A DNA stretch of 64,000 nt from Paludisphaera borealis (GTDB lineage: Bacteria > Planctomycetota > Planctomycetia > Isosphaerales > Isosphaeraceae), in assembly GCF_001956985.1 (NCBI RefSeq), contig NZ_CP019082.1, positions 2,914,001 through 2,978,000 of the forward strand. The letters are read 5' to 3'. Numbering within the stretch: the stretch's first letter is position 1; each line of letters opens with the position of its first letter. This document shows, piece after piece, positions 35,509 through 45,810 of this stretch. Under the pieces are notes generated by a model. That model was not told where the DNA came from, made no database searches, and saw only the letters and a program-made list of their open reading frames with translations. The position numbers and the translations under genes were made by a program.

Positions 35509-37128
35509 ATGGCTCACTCTGAAATTGCACTCGCGACGGGGCCCGAAGCAACAGAAGGCGAAACCCGGCCGGCGCGCCTGATCAGCCTGAAGGCCGTGAA
35601 GAACGACCGCGTCCACGACCGTCGCCTTGAGGATTGGATCGCCGGCAACCTCGACGCGCAGACCGAACGCCCCGAGACGAATCTCTGGAACCAGTTGGTG
35701 GGCGCCTTGCCGACGGCCCGCCGGACTCCTTCCCAGGTCAAGAGCACGGACCGTGGATTCAAATCGCGGGGGACCTGGAATCGGTTCAGCGTGGCGTACA
35801 AGCGAGGGATCACCGTGGTCCGGCTCACGGACCGAGCGCTCGTCAAGCAGGCCGAGATTCGCGAGCTGGCCGACGATCTCGACGACCTGATCGGCGTCGG
35901 GAACCAGCGGGTCGTCCTCAACTTCTCGAAGGTTGAGCGGCTGGGAAGCTGGATCGTCGCGGCGGCCGTCGACGCGCATCGTCGTTGCGAGGCGGCCGAA
36001 GGGGGCCGGCTCAAGGTCTGCGGTTTGACGCCGCAGCTGGCGGAGATTTTCGAGATCATCGGCATGGGTCGGCGGATCGTCCTTTGCGACGACGAGCAAG
36101 CCGCGATCGACGGCCCCTGGCCCGCCTCCCCGGGGCCGCGCGCCTTGCCCGTCGATATCCTTGAAGCCCTGGTGAACGCCTCGATCGTGCCTCCCTTGCA
36201 AGGCGGCTCGCCCGTCGAGAACCCAGGCGCCCACGCGTCGGCATCGGCGCCCGCGAGAGCGAGTGGGGCGGAGACGATGGAAGGCAAGGTCTGGCTGCGG
36301 GTCGAGTACGGCGGTTCAAAAGGGCGGATGATCGCCGTCGCCGGCAACTCGTTCGTCGTCGGCCGCGATCAGGGCAGCCACTTACGACTGGGGTCTCCCC
36401 ACGTCAGCAAGCGACACGCGGCCGTCGAGATCCGGGGCGCCCGGGTCTTCCTCCGCGACCTCGGCAGCACCAACGGCACGATTCTCAACGGCGAGCCGCT
36501 CCGCGCCGCCGAGTCCGAGCTGCACTCGCAAGACAAGATCCTGATCGGCCCGGTCCGCTGCAAGATCTGGATCGGGCTGTCGCGAGCTGAGATGGAGTTC
36601 GTCGGGGCCCTCGCGCCTGCGACGGTCCACGGCGATTCCCCGCCCTCGGAAGCCGCCGCCGCGCCGGCCGACCCGTTCCCGACTGAGAACCTGACGGCGC
36701 TCGGAGCCCTGAACCAGGCTTCCAACGCCGACGACGACGCCGGCGTGCGCATTAAGTGCGAGGTCGTCCAGAACGTCCTCGTCGTCACCCCAATCGTGAC
36801 GGACCTCGAAGGCGAGGAGCCCAACGAGGCGCTCCGGCTCAAGCTGCACGAGCTGTCGGCGCAGCCGCTGCCGCGACGGGTCGTCGTCAACCTTGAATTC
36901 GTCGGCCGGCTCACACGACAGACGATCGGCGTCTTGCTCGCCCACCATCTCCGTCTCGACCGCGTGGGGGGCGCTTTGCGGATCTGCGAGGCGCATCCCC
37001 GGATCATGGCCCTGCTCGACCAGGTGCGTCTGACCATGCTCGTCGACTGCTACCCGTGCCTCGACGAGGCCGTCCTCGCCGCCTGGACGGCCCACGCCTC
37101 AACCGACGCCTCCCCGACGGACTGCTGA
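35509..37128 (+). CDS. STAS-FHA-STAS domain signalling protein
   Basis: 539 residues from the ATG at 35509. A first STAS-like domain covers about residues 90-190 (NFSKVERLGSWIVAAAVDAH, an anti-sigma-antagonist-like core). An FHA domain covers about 270-365 with the phosphothreonine-binding signature VVGRDQGSHLRLG, SPHVSKRHAAVEI and DLGSTNGTILNG all intact. A second STAS-like domain covers about 425-525 (VVNLEFVGRLTRQTIGVLLA). The layout suggests a cytoplasmic adaptor that reads threonine phosphorylation. It converges with the MoxR ATPase 46 bp away. Confidence 0.85.
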   Translation: MAHSEIALATGPEATEGETRPARLISLKAVKNDRVHDRRLEDWIAGNLDAQTERPETNLWNQLVGALPTARRTPSQVKSTDRGFKSRGTWNRFSVAYKRGITVVRLTDRALVKQAEIRELADDLDDLIGVGNQRVVLNFSKVERLGSWIVAAAVDAHRRCEAAEGGRLKVCGLTPQLAEIFEIIGMGRRIVLCDDEQAAIDGPWPASPGPRALPVDILEALVNASIVPPLQGGSPVENPGAHASASAPARASGAETMEGKVWLRVEYGGSKGRMIAVAGNSFVVGRDQGSHLRLGSPHVSKRHAAVEIRGARVFLRDLGSTNGTILNGEPLRAAESELHSQDKILIGPVRCKIWIGLSRAEMEFVGALAPATVHGDSPPSEAAAAPADPFPTENLTALGALNQASNADDDAGVRIKCEVVQNVLVVTPIVTDLEGEEPNEALRLKLHELSAQPLPRRVVVNLEFVGRLTRQTIGVLLAHHLRLDRVGGALRICEAHPRIMALLDQVRLTMLVDCYPCLDEAVLAAWTAHASTDASPTDC

Positions 37129-37173
37129 CGGCTGGCACCGGACTTGCGGGTAAAGAAACCCGGCGTCACGTGA

Positions 37174-38133
37174 TCAGTCTTCGTCGTCGTCCTCTTGGGC
37201 GTCCGGGTGCAAATCGTCGTCGGGATCAAAGAACAGGTCGCCCAGACCGAGCGGCGCGTGCCTCTCCCCCATCGATCCGCGCTTGCGGCGCGCGAGGTCT
37301 TCGAGGTTCACGGCGTCGTCGCCGAGGACGCATGCGAGCGCCTCGCGCCAGGCGGCGTCGCGACCGAGCGGATGGTTCGTGTCCTGCGCCATCCGCTTAA
37401 TGGCGTACCGCAGGATGTTGAGCCCGTCGCGCGGCGAGAAATCGAGCTTCAGCTCGTGAGCCTGCTGGAGGAACTCGACCGTCAGGGCCAACAGGTCGGT
37501 CTCGGCGAACGGAAGGTGGTACTTGAGGATCGCCATCTCGTCGTCGCGGGCCGGGAAGCCGAGGGTCAAGGTCGGCTGCAACCGCGACAGGATGTAGTCG
37601 GGGACTTCATAGGTCGATTCGTCTTCGTTCATCGTCACGCAGACGCGGAAGTCGGGATGGGCGTGGAGCGTGATCCCGGCCACGACGCTCTCGGCGTACC
37701 GCCTGTGGTCGAGCAACGGCGCGAGGCTCGCCCACGATTTCTCGTTCATCCGGTTCCCCTCGTCGAGCACGCAGACGCCCCCCACGAGCATCGCCGTGAC
37801 CAGGGGCGAGGCGTGGTAGGCGATCTTGCCGTTCTCGGCCAGGACCGGCGTGACCAGCAGGTCCTCGGGGCGGGTGTCGGCGGTGCACTGGGTGATATAG
37901 AGCGGCTGACCGCGGAGCTTGGCGGCGGCCATCGCGAGCGTCGTCTTGCCGATACCCGGCGGACCGATCAGCCGGGGCGAGAGCGGTCGATCGCGGGGAT
38001 CGACCACCAGCCAGCAGGCCGACAACTGCCGCAAGACTTCGTCCTGGCCGATCCAGCTCTGGTCGGTCGCGTCGGGCTCGCCCAGGTGGAGAACCACGCC
38101 GCCGACTTCCACTCGCTTCCTGACGTCGTTCAT
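37174..38133 (-). CDS. MoxR-type AAA+ ATPase
   Basis: 319 residues. It has Walker [11 protein letters not shown] near residue 55, Walker [11 protein letters not shown] near residue 112, sensor-1 [14 protein letters not shown] near residue 150 and an arginine-containing IPxxLLSRL-like region ([13 protein letters not shown]). The C-terminus is very acidic. MoxR ATPases act as chaperones that remodel complexes, often with a VWA-domain partner, which is absent here. The ATG at 38133 is used; an ATG at 38196 with GGGAC upstream is an equal alternative. Divergent from the Uma2-like gene. Confidence 0.88.
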   Translation of the reverse strand: MNDVRKRVEVGGVVLHLGEPDATDQSWIGQDEVLRQLSACWLVVDPRDRPLSPRLIGPPGIGKTTLAMAAAKLRGQPLYITQCTADTRPEDLLVTPVLAENGKIAYHASPLVTAMLVGGVCVLDEGNRMNEKSWASLAPLLDHRRYAESVVAGITLHAHPDFRVCVTMNEDESTYEVPDYILSRLQPTLTLGFPARDDEMAILKYHLPFAETDLLALTVEFLQQAHELKLDFSPRDGLNILRYAIKRMAQDTNHPLGRDAAWREALACVLGDDAVNLEDLARRKRGSMGERHAPLGLGDLFFDPDDDLHPDAQEDDDED

Positions 38134-38360
38134 GGGCAAGGTGTTCCGTAGTCCCGTCGCGGGCGTTGCGCCGCGTTCTTGTGGATTTTCATGCATCAAT
38201 CGTCCCGGCCGTCGTGTTATGCTCACGAGTGTAATCGTTTCCGACGCGGGGAGCGAGCCAGGCCGCCAGCGACGGCCGCAAAACACGTCGGTCTCGCCAG
38301 TCGTTGAAGTCCGGTTGCGATCACTGTCGACGTTCCGAGTCATCTCCAGGAGATTCTCTC

Positions 38361-39248
38361 ATGGCGACGAAGACCCCCAATACAACGCCGAACGAACCGA
38401 ATCGCCCCACCGCGTCCCGCGCCAGGTCCAAGGCCGATGCGGTCGACTCGAAATCGGCGGCTCCCGCGCGGCCGAAGGGCGTCGCGGCCAAGCCCACCGC
38501 GAACGCCAAGCCCAAAGCCGCGCCGGCCGCGAAGGCCGAGGCCGCCGCGAAGCCGAAACCGAAGCCGGCCAAGTTGACGGCCGCGGCTTCGGACGCCTCG
38601 AAGACTCGCAAGGCGCCGGCGCCGAAGGCCGCTCACGCCAAGCCGGCCGTGAGTAAAGAGCGCCCGCATGCGTCCGAAGCCTCGCGGATGGCGAGTCGCA
38701 AGACTTCGGCCAAGAAGACGAGCGCGGGGAGGGCCGACGACCGCGATGCTTCGACCGGACTCCAAACCGTTCAGCCGGAAGCGACCGCCTTCGAGAACCA
38801 CGTCGTCAAGACACTGTTCGATTCGCTCGAAGCCCACGTCGCGGCCAACGAACTCGGTCACGTCGTCGGCCCCAAGCAGTTCGATCTGGGAGCCGGCGAG
38901 CCGACCGGCCGGCTGCCCGACATCGCGTTCGTCTCCTTCGACCGCTGGGCGCAGTACCGCCGCGTGCCGTCCCACGACCGCTGGCACGTCGCGCCCGATC
39001 TCCTGGTTCAGATCGTCCGCAAGGGCGAGCTGGCAGAGGATTTCACCTTCCAGCTCGACGACTGCTTCAACGCCGGCGTCCGTCGCGTCTGGCTGCTCTT
39101 TCCCGACAAGGGCGAGGCCCGCGTCTACCAATCTCCGACCGACGTCCACACGCTCAACGACGATCAGGCGATCGAAGGCGGCGACGTCCTGCCGGGCTTC
39201 CAGCATTCGCTCGTCCTATTGTTCCGCGAGCCGCAAGCCGGCGAGTGA
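38361..39248 (+). CDS. Uma2-like protein with histone-H1-like N-terminal tail
   Basis: 295 residues from the ATG at 38361 (AGGAG about 8 nt upstream). Residues 1-125 are a low-complexity lysine/alanine/proline tail of the histone H1 or Hc1 kind (for example KPKPKPAKLTAAASDASKTR), expected to bind DNA. Residues 145-290 match the Uma2/DUF820 restriction-endonuclease-like fold: RLPDIAFVSFDRW, APDLLVQIVRKGE, FNAGVRRVWLLFP. The PD aspartate is kept, but the usual glutamate (VEV) is Q and the usual lysine ahead of the Y-x-x-x-GV region is Q, so nuclease activity is doubtful. Function unknown. Confidence 0.75.
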   Translation: MATKTPNTTPNEPNRPTASRARSKADAVDSKSAAPARPKGVAAKPTANAKPKAAPAAKAEAAAKPKPKPAKLTAAASDASKTRKAPAPKAAHAKPAVSKERPHASEASRMASRKTSAKKTSAGRADDRDASTGLQTVQPEATAFENHVVKTLFDSLEAHVAANELGHVVGPKQFDLGAGEPTGRLPDIAFVSFDRWAQYRRVPSHDRWHVAPDLLVQIVRKGELAEDFTFQLDDCFNAGVRRVWLLFPDKGEARVYQSPTDVHTLNDDQAIEGGDVLPGFQHSLVLLFREPQAGE

Positions 39249-39585
39249 ATCGTCAGACGGCAAGGCGCCCAATACAAGCCCGAAGCGCCAGCGAGTGCAT
39301 CCTCCCGGCCGGCGGGCCGAGTACGCGAACGCAAAACAATGCACTCGCAGACGCTTCGAGCTGCTCTGAAAATTCCGGTTTGTGGTTTGCCGTAGGGGCG
39401 CCCCTTGTGGGTGCCCGATCGCCGAGCGGTCGGCGTGAAACGAACCGGGCCCCCACCAGGGGCGCCCCTACCGGACCTGGTCGTGACGCCATGCGAAAAG
39501 CCCCCCATTTTCATGAGGCCGGGCGTCGCCACGGCGTCATGATGGTTTGAATTCGGAGGCCGGGCGTCCCCGCGACGTCGGCGCA
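39249..39585. repeat. Composite palindromic repeat region
   Basis: Two unrelated palindromes sit back to back. The first has 20-bp arms CGAAGCGCCAGCGAGTGCAT (39281-39300) and 39339-39358 with two mismatches; its translated form contains the 'SPKRQR' tell-tale seen in many planctomycete intergenic repeats. The second has 25-bp arms at 39392-39416 and 39447-39471, two mismatches, with a GTAGGGGCGCCCCTTGTGGG core. A related second copy of the latter lies at 56300-56384. No gene is seen here. Confidence 0.75.
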
Positions 39586-39614
39586 TAAAAAAAGGGAGCC
39601 GACGAATCGGCTCC
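39586..39614 (-). terminator. Intrinsic terminator of groL
   Basis: On the minus strand a perfect 9-bp stem GGGAGCCGA / TCGGCTCCC with a TTCG loop is followed by seven T (39586-39592). It lies 33 bp past the groL stop codon and is the cleanest terminator in the window. Confidence 0.9.
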
Positions 39615-39647
39615 CTTCTTCATTTCCGTATGGTGTATTGATCAGGA

Positions 39648-41270
<1,623 letters not shown>

Positions 41271-41405
41271 CTTGCTTTGATCTCCCCACACCAAAAGGTG
41301 AAAGTGTTCGTGTTTCCGCGATCCCCGACCACGTGATTCATGCGCTCAAGCCGCCGCGCGGCGGCCGGCTCGGCCCCGCTCAGCACGGCTCGGCTCGATC
41401 CGGCT

Positions 41406-41696
41406 TCAGCCGATGACGGCGAGGATGTCGTCTTCGCGCATCAGCAAGACTTTCTTCTCGCCGTCGAGCTTGAACTCTTCGCCGGCGTAGGAGGTGAACA
41501 GAACCACGTCGCCGGGCTTGACCTGGAGCTCGCGACGCTTGCCGTCCTTGGTCACGCGGCCATCACCCACCGAAACGACCTTCCCCTTCTGGGGCTTGTC
41601 CTTGGCGGTGTCCGGCAGCACGATGCCGCCCGCGGTCGTCCCCTTGGCCTCTTCCCGCTCGACGACGACGCGATCTCCCAACGGCTTCAGATTCAT
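41406..41696 (-). CDS. groS: Co-chaperonin GroES
   Basis: 96 residues, normal length, from the ATG at 41696 ([18 protein letters not shown]) with AAGGG about 5 nt upstream. The mobile loop is [20 protein letters not shown], and the C-terminal strand [14 protein letters not shown] is typical. It forms the heptameric lid of GroEL. No CIRCE element (TTAGCACTC-N9-GAGTGCTAA) is visible in the 170 bp upstream, so HrcA control is not supported. Confidence 0.96.
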   Translation of the reverse strand: MNLKPLGDRVVVEREEAKGTTAGGIVLPDTAKDKPQKGKVVSVGDGRVTKDGKRRELQVKPGDVVLFTSYAGEEFKLDGEKKVLLMREDDILAVIG

Positions 41697-42005
41697 CTGA
41701 CCCTTGCTCCTCTTGGCGACTGACTTCAAAGTTCCGGTCTTGGCCGGGCCCGGGAAACGCCGTGAAGCCGACTCGCCGTCTCGAATTCCCCGGGCGGCGC
41801 ATTGACTTGCCTCACCCGTTAAGCAAGCCTTATGCCGACCGATCCACTATTCGTAAGTAGCCTTGAAAGCAAAACTTACGTCACGCCCAATTTCTTCCTC
41901 CGGAGCGTCGCTCCTGCCGACCCTGGCATTACGTCGAGCCGCCATGTCATTTTGGCAGGCCCGCCGGACGGGCGCGGGTGACGGCTTCAGGCCCGGATCG
42001 GCGGG

Positions 42006-42992
42006 TCAGATCCGGGCTCCAGCGGCGGCTTCGACCAGGCGGCGGGCGTTCTGAAAGCCGAGCAGCGCGGCGACGCCGGGGCTAAACACTTTCGACAGCC
42101 ATTCGGCGACCTTCTCGACCTCGCTAAGCCCGGCGACGGTCGCGTCGAGTTCCAGGTAATCGGTCCCGACGCCGATCCCCTCGTAGCCGGTTTGACCTCG
42201 GAACGGCGACGCGGCGAGGGCTTCGATCCTCGACCTGAGCGCCTCGGCCGATTCGACCGCCGGCGGGCCGACGCTCAGACCGATCACGCCACCCAGGGCT
42301 CGAAACCGGCCCGGGAAGTCGGGGCCGAGGCCGTCGATCGACCCGTGCGAATGAAGGAGCGGAAGCCGGTTCGCGCGGGTCTCGTCGTGCTCGAACCACG
42401 CCAGCACGTCGGCGCACGTCGGGGCGTTCATGTGGGCCAGGTCGAGCAGCGGCCTAGACCCGGGTTTTCCGGCCAGGGGTGCCAGATCCAGCAGCCGCTC
42501 CAGAAACGCCCGGCCGAGATCGCTGAGGCCGCGCGCGTCGTCCGCGTCAGACGAGCCGCCGAGAAGGCCGTCGGCCGTTTCGACCGGCTGGTACAGTCGG
42601 ACGCCGCGCTCGAACAGCGGGGCGAGGCGATCGAGGTCCGCCGGCGACCGGACCAGGCGGTCGAAGCCGGACACGCCGAGCAGGCCCCAGCAAAGGCCCT
42701 GGTCGGCTTCGGCCCGCCAGCGGTCGACGTCATCGGGGGTGGCGACCAGCCGGCCGGCGAACTCGGCCTCGTACCGATCGATCATGGACGCGAGGGCGAG
42801 CCAGGGTTCGGCCTGACGCTCCCAGTCGCCCGCCGCGCGGCCGCAGGCGAGGAAGGCCAGCGACGTACCCATCAGGTAGCCGTCGACCTGCGCCACCTTG
42901 GCGGCGATCTCCGGGTAGAAGGACGCGTCGTACTGCGACGTTTCGGCGGCGTACTGGAGCGCCCAGTTGCAATGCAGGTCGATCAAACGCAT
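42006..42992 (-). CDS. M19 (membrane dipeptidase)-like protein, probably inactive
   Basis: 328 residues from the ATG at 42992. It shows the M19 amidohydrolase layout: LIDLHCNWALQ at the N-terminus, LLDLAHMN near residue 190, LLHSHGSIDG near residue 218 and GIGVGTDYLEL near residue 275. Metal ligands are partly lost: the HxD pair reads H-C-N, and the bridging glutamate region (usually GxEG) reads GVSGFDRL. The two later histidines are kept. A noncatalytic or altered-metal relative of renal dipeptidase is likely. It probably forms an operon with the gene ending at 43024. Confidence 0.78.
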   Translation of the reverse strand: MRLIDLHCNWALQYAAETSQYDASFYPEIAAKVAQVDGYLMGTSLAFLACGRAAGDWERQAEPWLALASMIDRYEAEFAGRLVATPDDVDRWRAEADQGLCWGLLGVSGFDRLVRSPADLDRLAPLFERGVRLYQPVETADGLLGGSSDADDARGLSDLGRAFLERLLDLAPLAGKPGSRPLLDLAHMNAPTCADVLAWFEHDETRANRLPLLHSHGSIDGLGPDFPGRFRALGGVIGLSVGPPAVESAEALRSRIEALAASPFRGQTGYEGIGVGTDYLELDATVAGLSEVEKVAEWLSKVFSPGVAALLGFQNARRLVEAAAGARI

Positions 42993-43023
42993 GGGTTCTC
43001 GTTCTCGGATGCGGGGGACCGTC

Positions 43024-44694
43024 TCAAGGAGTGTCCGGCGGCGACTGGGGCACGCGGTCGAGGAACCGCGCGACAAGCCGTCGGAGGTCCGGCCAGCGTA
43101 CCAGATCCCAGGCCCGGCCGCCCTCCTCGCCTCCTCGCCATACGACGGGGGCCCCCTCGGACAAGCTGACAGTCAGGGGCGACAAGGCATTCAACCCCAG
43201 CATCGGCAACGCCAGCCGACCCGGCCAGTACACGCCCGCCCGGCTGGTGGGACGCTCCCCCGCGCCGGCCCCTGCCCGCTCCCGCTCGACGACGGCGGCG
43301 GCCGAGTGCTCGGGCCGGTCGATCGACTGGAGCCCGAGTTCGAGCGTTTTATCGCCCCAGCCGACGAGCACGCTCGTCCCCCGCACAGCCGCCTCAAGCG
43401 GACGACCGGAGACCCGACCCAGCGCCACGGTTTTCGACTCCGCGGCGTTCTTGCCGCCGCCGAACAGCCCCGACATCGGCCTGACGACGCGGGCTAGAAT
43501 ACGCTCGGCGTCTTCCGCTCGGTCGGTGTGAAGGGCGAGCAGGACGCCGCCGGCTCGGCCGGCCTGTCGGGGATCGGCGAGGCCCGCGACAGTGACGCCG
43601 CGGAGGATCGGCCAGAGGTCGGCTTCGAGCCTGACGCCTCGGGCCATGGCCAGAAAATTCAGCCGAACCCGCAGCGGCGCGAGCTGGGCACGGGCCGGAT
43701 CGGCCCGGTCGACGCGATCGGCCACGTCGAACAGTCGATTCCAGTAGTCGGCCCCGCGCCCGAAGGCGATCGCCACGGCCGCCTGGGCACTCTGCGCCGG
43801 AACGCACGCCAGCCACGAGGGATCGAGAACCGCCCCTTGCCCTTCGGCGGCGGCCGGCACGCGTTCCGGATCGAGCCCCGTGCTCAGGTTCAGATCAAGA
43901 TGGTCGTCATCGAGAGCGAGCCGGCCGAGGCTCGTCTTCACTCCCCCCGCGCGAGCGGCGGTCGCGATCCGCGACAGCGTCAGGTTGGCCCCCCCTGGAG
44001 GGGCGAGCCTGTCGAGATCGAAGCTCAGCCGAAACCCCGAGCCGTCGACGCCGGCGGGAAGCGGCTCGGTCGCCTTGGGATCGGCTTCGGCCTTTGCCCG
44101 CAAGACCTGGACGGCCGATGCCAGTTCGTCGCGCCGACCGGCGAACGCCACGCCTTCCGGCAGCCGGGCCCCGACCGCCGCCCCAGGGCCTCCCAGACGC
44201 TCGACGACGACCGGCGGATCGGCGATCGGTGGTTCGTTCGCGCCCCCGGAGAGCCGCAGCGACGTGATGAGGGCCGAGAGCGTGCCGTCGTCCTCGGGCG
44301 CGATCACGCGCCACAGCGGCTTGCCGTCCTCGGGAGCGAAGCCGACGGCCAGTTCGACGTCGTGGAACGCCTTCCACTCCGCGATCATCTGAGGATTGAA
44401 GATCGCGGCGACCGCCTGGAGCGGCTTGCCAAGCTGGCTGATGTCGGCCGTCGCCCGTCGCCACGCGGCCATCGCCGCCGCCGGGTGCGGCGAACGCGAG
44501 TCGGCGAACAGCCCAACCACCGCCGCGGCCTGCCGGTCGGGATGAACGGCGCGGACGACGATCGCGGGCTCGCGACCACCTGGAGGCTCCTCCGCGACGA
44601 CCGCGGACAGCGTCGACGCGATCACGACGCCGAGGCCCAGCACGCTTCGCCGCGCAACCTTCACCGAACTACTCGCATCTCGAATCCGCATCAT
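43024..44694 (-). CDS. Secreted conserved hypothetical protein
   Basis: 556 residues from the ATG at 44694 with GAGG about 9 nt upstream. A signal peptide covers about residues 15-38 (VARRSVLGLGVVIASTLSAV). The mature region is rich in alanine, glycine and arginine, with repeated beta/alpha units (VELAVGFAPEDGKPLW; FRLSFDLDRLAPPGGANL). It resembles planctomycete exported proteins of unknown role, with no catalytic motif. It lies 31 bp upstream of the M19-like gene and is probably its operon partner. Confidence 0.68.
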   Translation of the reverse strand: MMRIRDASSSVKVARRSVLGLGVVIASTLSAVVAEEPPGGREPAIVVRAVHPDRQAAAVVGLFADSRSPHPAAAMAAWRRATADISQLGKPLQAVAAIFNPQMIAEWKAFHDVELAVGFAPEDGKPLWRVIAPEDDGTLSALITSLRLSGGANEPPIADPPVVVERLGGPGAAVGARLPEGVAFAGRRDELASAVQVLRAKAEADPKATEPLPAGVDGSGFRLSFDLDRLAPPGGANLTLSRIATAARAGGVKTSLGRLALDDDHLDLNLSTGLDPERVPAAAEGQGAVLDPSWLACVPAQSAQAAVAIAFGRGADYWNRLFDVADRVDRADPARAQLAPLRVRLNFLAMARGVRLEADLWPILRGVTVAGLADPRQAGRAGGVLLALHTDRAEDAERILARVVRPMSGLFGGGKNAAESKTVALGRVSGRPLEAAVRGTSVLVGWGDKTLELGLQSIDRPEHSAAAVVERERAGAGAGERPTSRAGVYWPGRLALPMLGLNALSPLTVSLSEGAPVVWRGGEEGGRAWDLVRWPDLRRLVARFLDRVPQSPPDTP

Positions 44695-44891
44695 GATCGC
44701 TCGCCGCCTCCCTCGTTTGATCGACCGATCCAGGATAGCGAGCAAGGCCGAGCGACGACACGCCAAGCGCCTCACGGCCCGGACGGAAACCGTGGCCCAC
44801 GGGAACTTCCGAAATCGAGGCGAACATCAGGACCGGCCCGCGCGTCTCAGTACCGGAATCATCGACTTCCAGGCGAAAGGAGCGAGGGGCC

Positions 44892-44966
44892 ATGTTAGGT
44901 TGTCGCGGCTATCTGCAAACCAGAACCAAAAGCGCCGATCGCTCCGGCGACGCGCTTCGCCAGTGA
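44892..44966 (+). CDS. Candidate 24-codon small ORF ahead of a terminator
   Basis: ATG at 44892 with a strong AAAGGAG about 10 nt upstream encodes MLGCRGYLQTRTKSADRSGD plus four residues, stopping at 44966. An intrinsic terminator follows 34 bp later. It could be a small protein, a leader peptide, or part of a short noncoding RNA ending at the terminator. Support is positional only. Confidence 0.3.
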   Translation: MLGCRGYLQTRTKSADRSGDALRQ

Positions 44967-45000
44967 CTCCGCCCGACGGCCCTTCTCCCGGTCCGCCACG

Positions 45001-45031
45001 GCCCGGCGTCATGCGACGTCGGGCTTTTTTT
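45001..45031 (+). terminator. Intrinsic terminator upstream of tRNA-Cys
   Basis: Stem GCCCGGCGTC (45001-45010) / GACGTCGGGC (45015-45024), one G-T wobble, ATGC loop, followed by seven T. No annotated large gene ends on the + strand before it, which implies an unannotated short transcript from the 44700-45000 region. Confidence 0.8.
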
Positions 45032-45083
45032 GTTGGCCGTCGTCCGTCTTTGACAATTCGGCGTTCGCACATCTTGTCTCAAC

Positions 45084-45154
45084 GACGCTGGAGCCAGACG
45101 GCCAGGCGACCGGCTGCAACCCGGTTCAAGTGGGTTCGACTCCCACCGGCGTCT
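45084..45154 (+). tRNA. tRNA-Cys (anticodon GCA)
   Basis: Full 71-nt cloverleaf. The acceptor stem is GACGCTG / CGGCGTC (one G-T wobble), the D-arm GCC...GGC, the anticodon stem ACCGG / CCGGT with loop CTGCAAC and anticodon GCA at 45116-45118, and the T-arm GTGGG-TTCGACT-CCCAC. The discriminator base is U (45154), a key cysteine tRNA identity element. No CCA is encoded. Confidence 0.9.
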
Positions 45155-45302
45155 CTCGCGACGACCCTCCAACTCACAAGGAGCGTCGCACTGATTTTCA
45201 AGCAAGCGGCCGGTCTCGTCGGCTCGACGGCGCGCCTTTCTCGTGTGCTCACGATCGGCGGTGCGCGTTCCGTATCGGGGTTCGAAAACACGGCGGGGCC
45301 GG

Positions 45303-45374
45303 ATCGTGGTAGCTCAGCGGATTGAGCATCAGGCTAGGAACCTGAGGTCACGGGTTCGACTCCCGTCCACAAAC
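45303..45374 (+). tRNA. tRNA-like gene, anticodon AGG, imperfect acceptor stem
   Basis: The D-arm (GCTC/GAGC), anticodon arm (TCAGG-CTAGGAA-CCTGA) and T-arm (ACGGG-TTCGACT-CCCGT) are perfect, and T8-A9 are in place. The loop puts AGG at 45335-45337 as the anticodon, which would read CCU (Pro). The acceptor ATCGTGG pairs with CCACAAA at only five of seven positions, and the proline hallmarks in the acceptor are absent. It may be a degenerate tRNA, a specialised tRNA or a relic. No CCA is encoded. Confidence 0.55.
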
Positions 45375-45810
45375 CCGCGATTGGTTTTCCCACCAATTGC
45401 CCTACGACGCTGAAAACGTCGCAGACCATGAAGCCGAAGGAGGACGGGCGGCCGGACCGGTCGGCCGGCGCACGGCCCCGAGCGTCTCGCGACGCACGGC
45501 CCGACGCCGGCACCGCCGACGGACGCCCTGTAGCACGCGGATTCCGCCCCGTTCGGTCGACGGCCAGCACGCCGCGACGGACGATCGTCGAGCAGCCGGG
45601 CGCACGCCCGATCGCTCGACCCGTCCCGACCCGCATGCAAACCATCGCCCGACGAGGCTCAAGCGTCGCTCCGCGACCCGACGCGCGACCATCGGTCGTC
45701 CCGTCCCCCGACGGCGTTTCATCGTCCATCCGATTCATCAAGGTCTCTTATCATGCACAATACTTAGAATTCGGCCGCCGGACTGGGTCCGGGGCCGGGG
45801 AGGCTCAGTC
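45375..45810. other. Intergenic region between tRNA-like gene and SPFH gene
   Basis: 436 bp. Two small hairpins follow the tRNA-like gene: ATTGGT-N6-ACCAAT (45380-45397) and CGACG-N7-CGTCG (45405-45421). The remainder is rich in GACG/CGACCC words. Open frames through it give arginine/proline-rich sequence with no family likeness, so I do not call a gene. Confidence 0.5.

Noticed and set aside
41697-41870. CIRCE heat-shock operator upstream of groS
   Set aside because: No TTAGCACTC-N9-GAGTGCTAA match. Only a 5-bp inverted repeat CTTGC...GCAAG (41806-41827) is present, too short to call.
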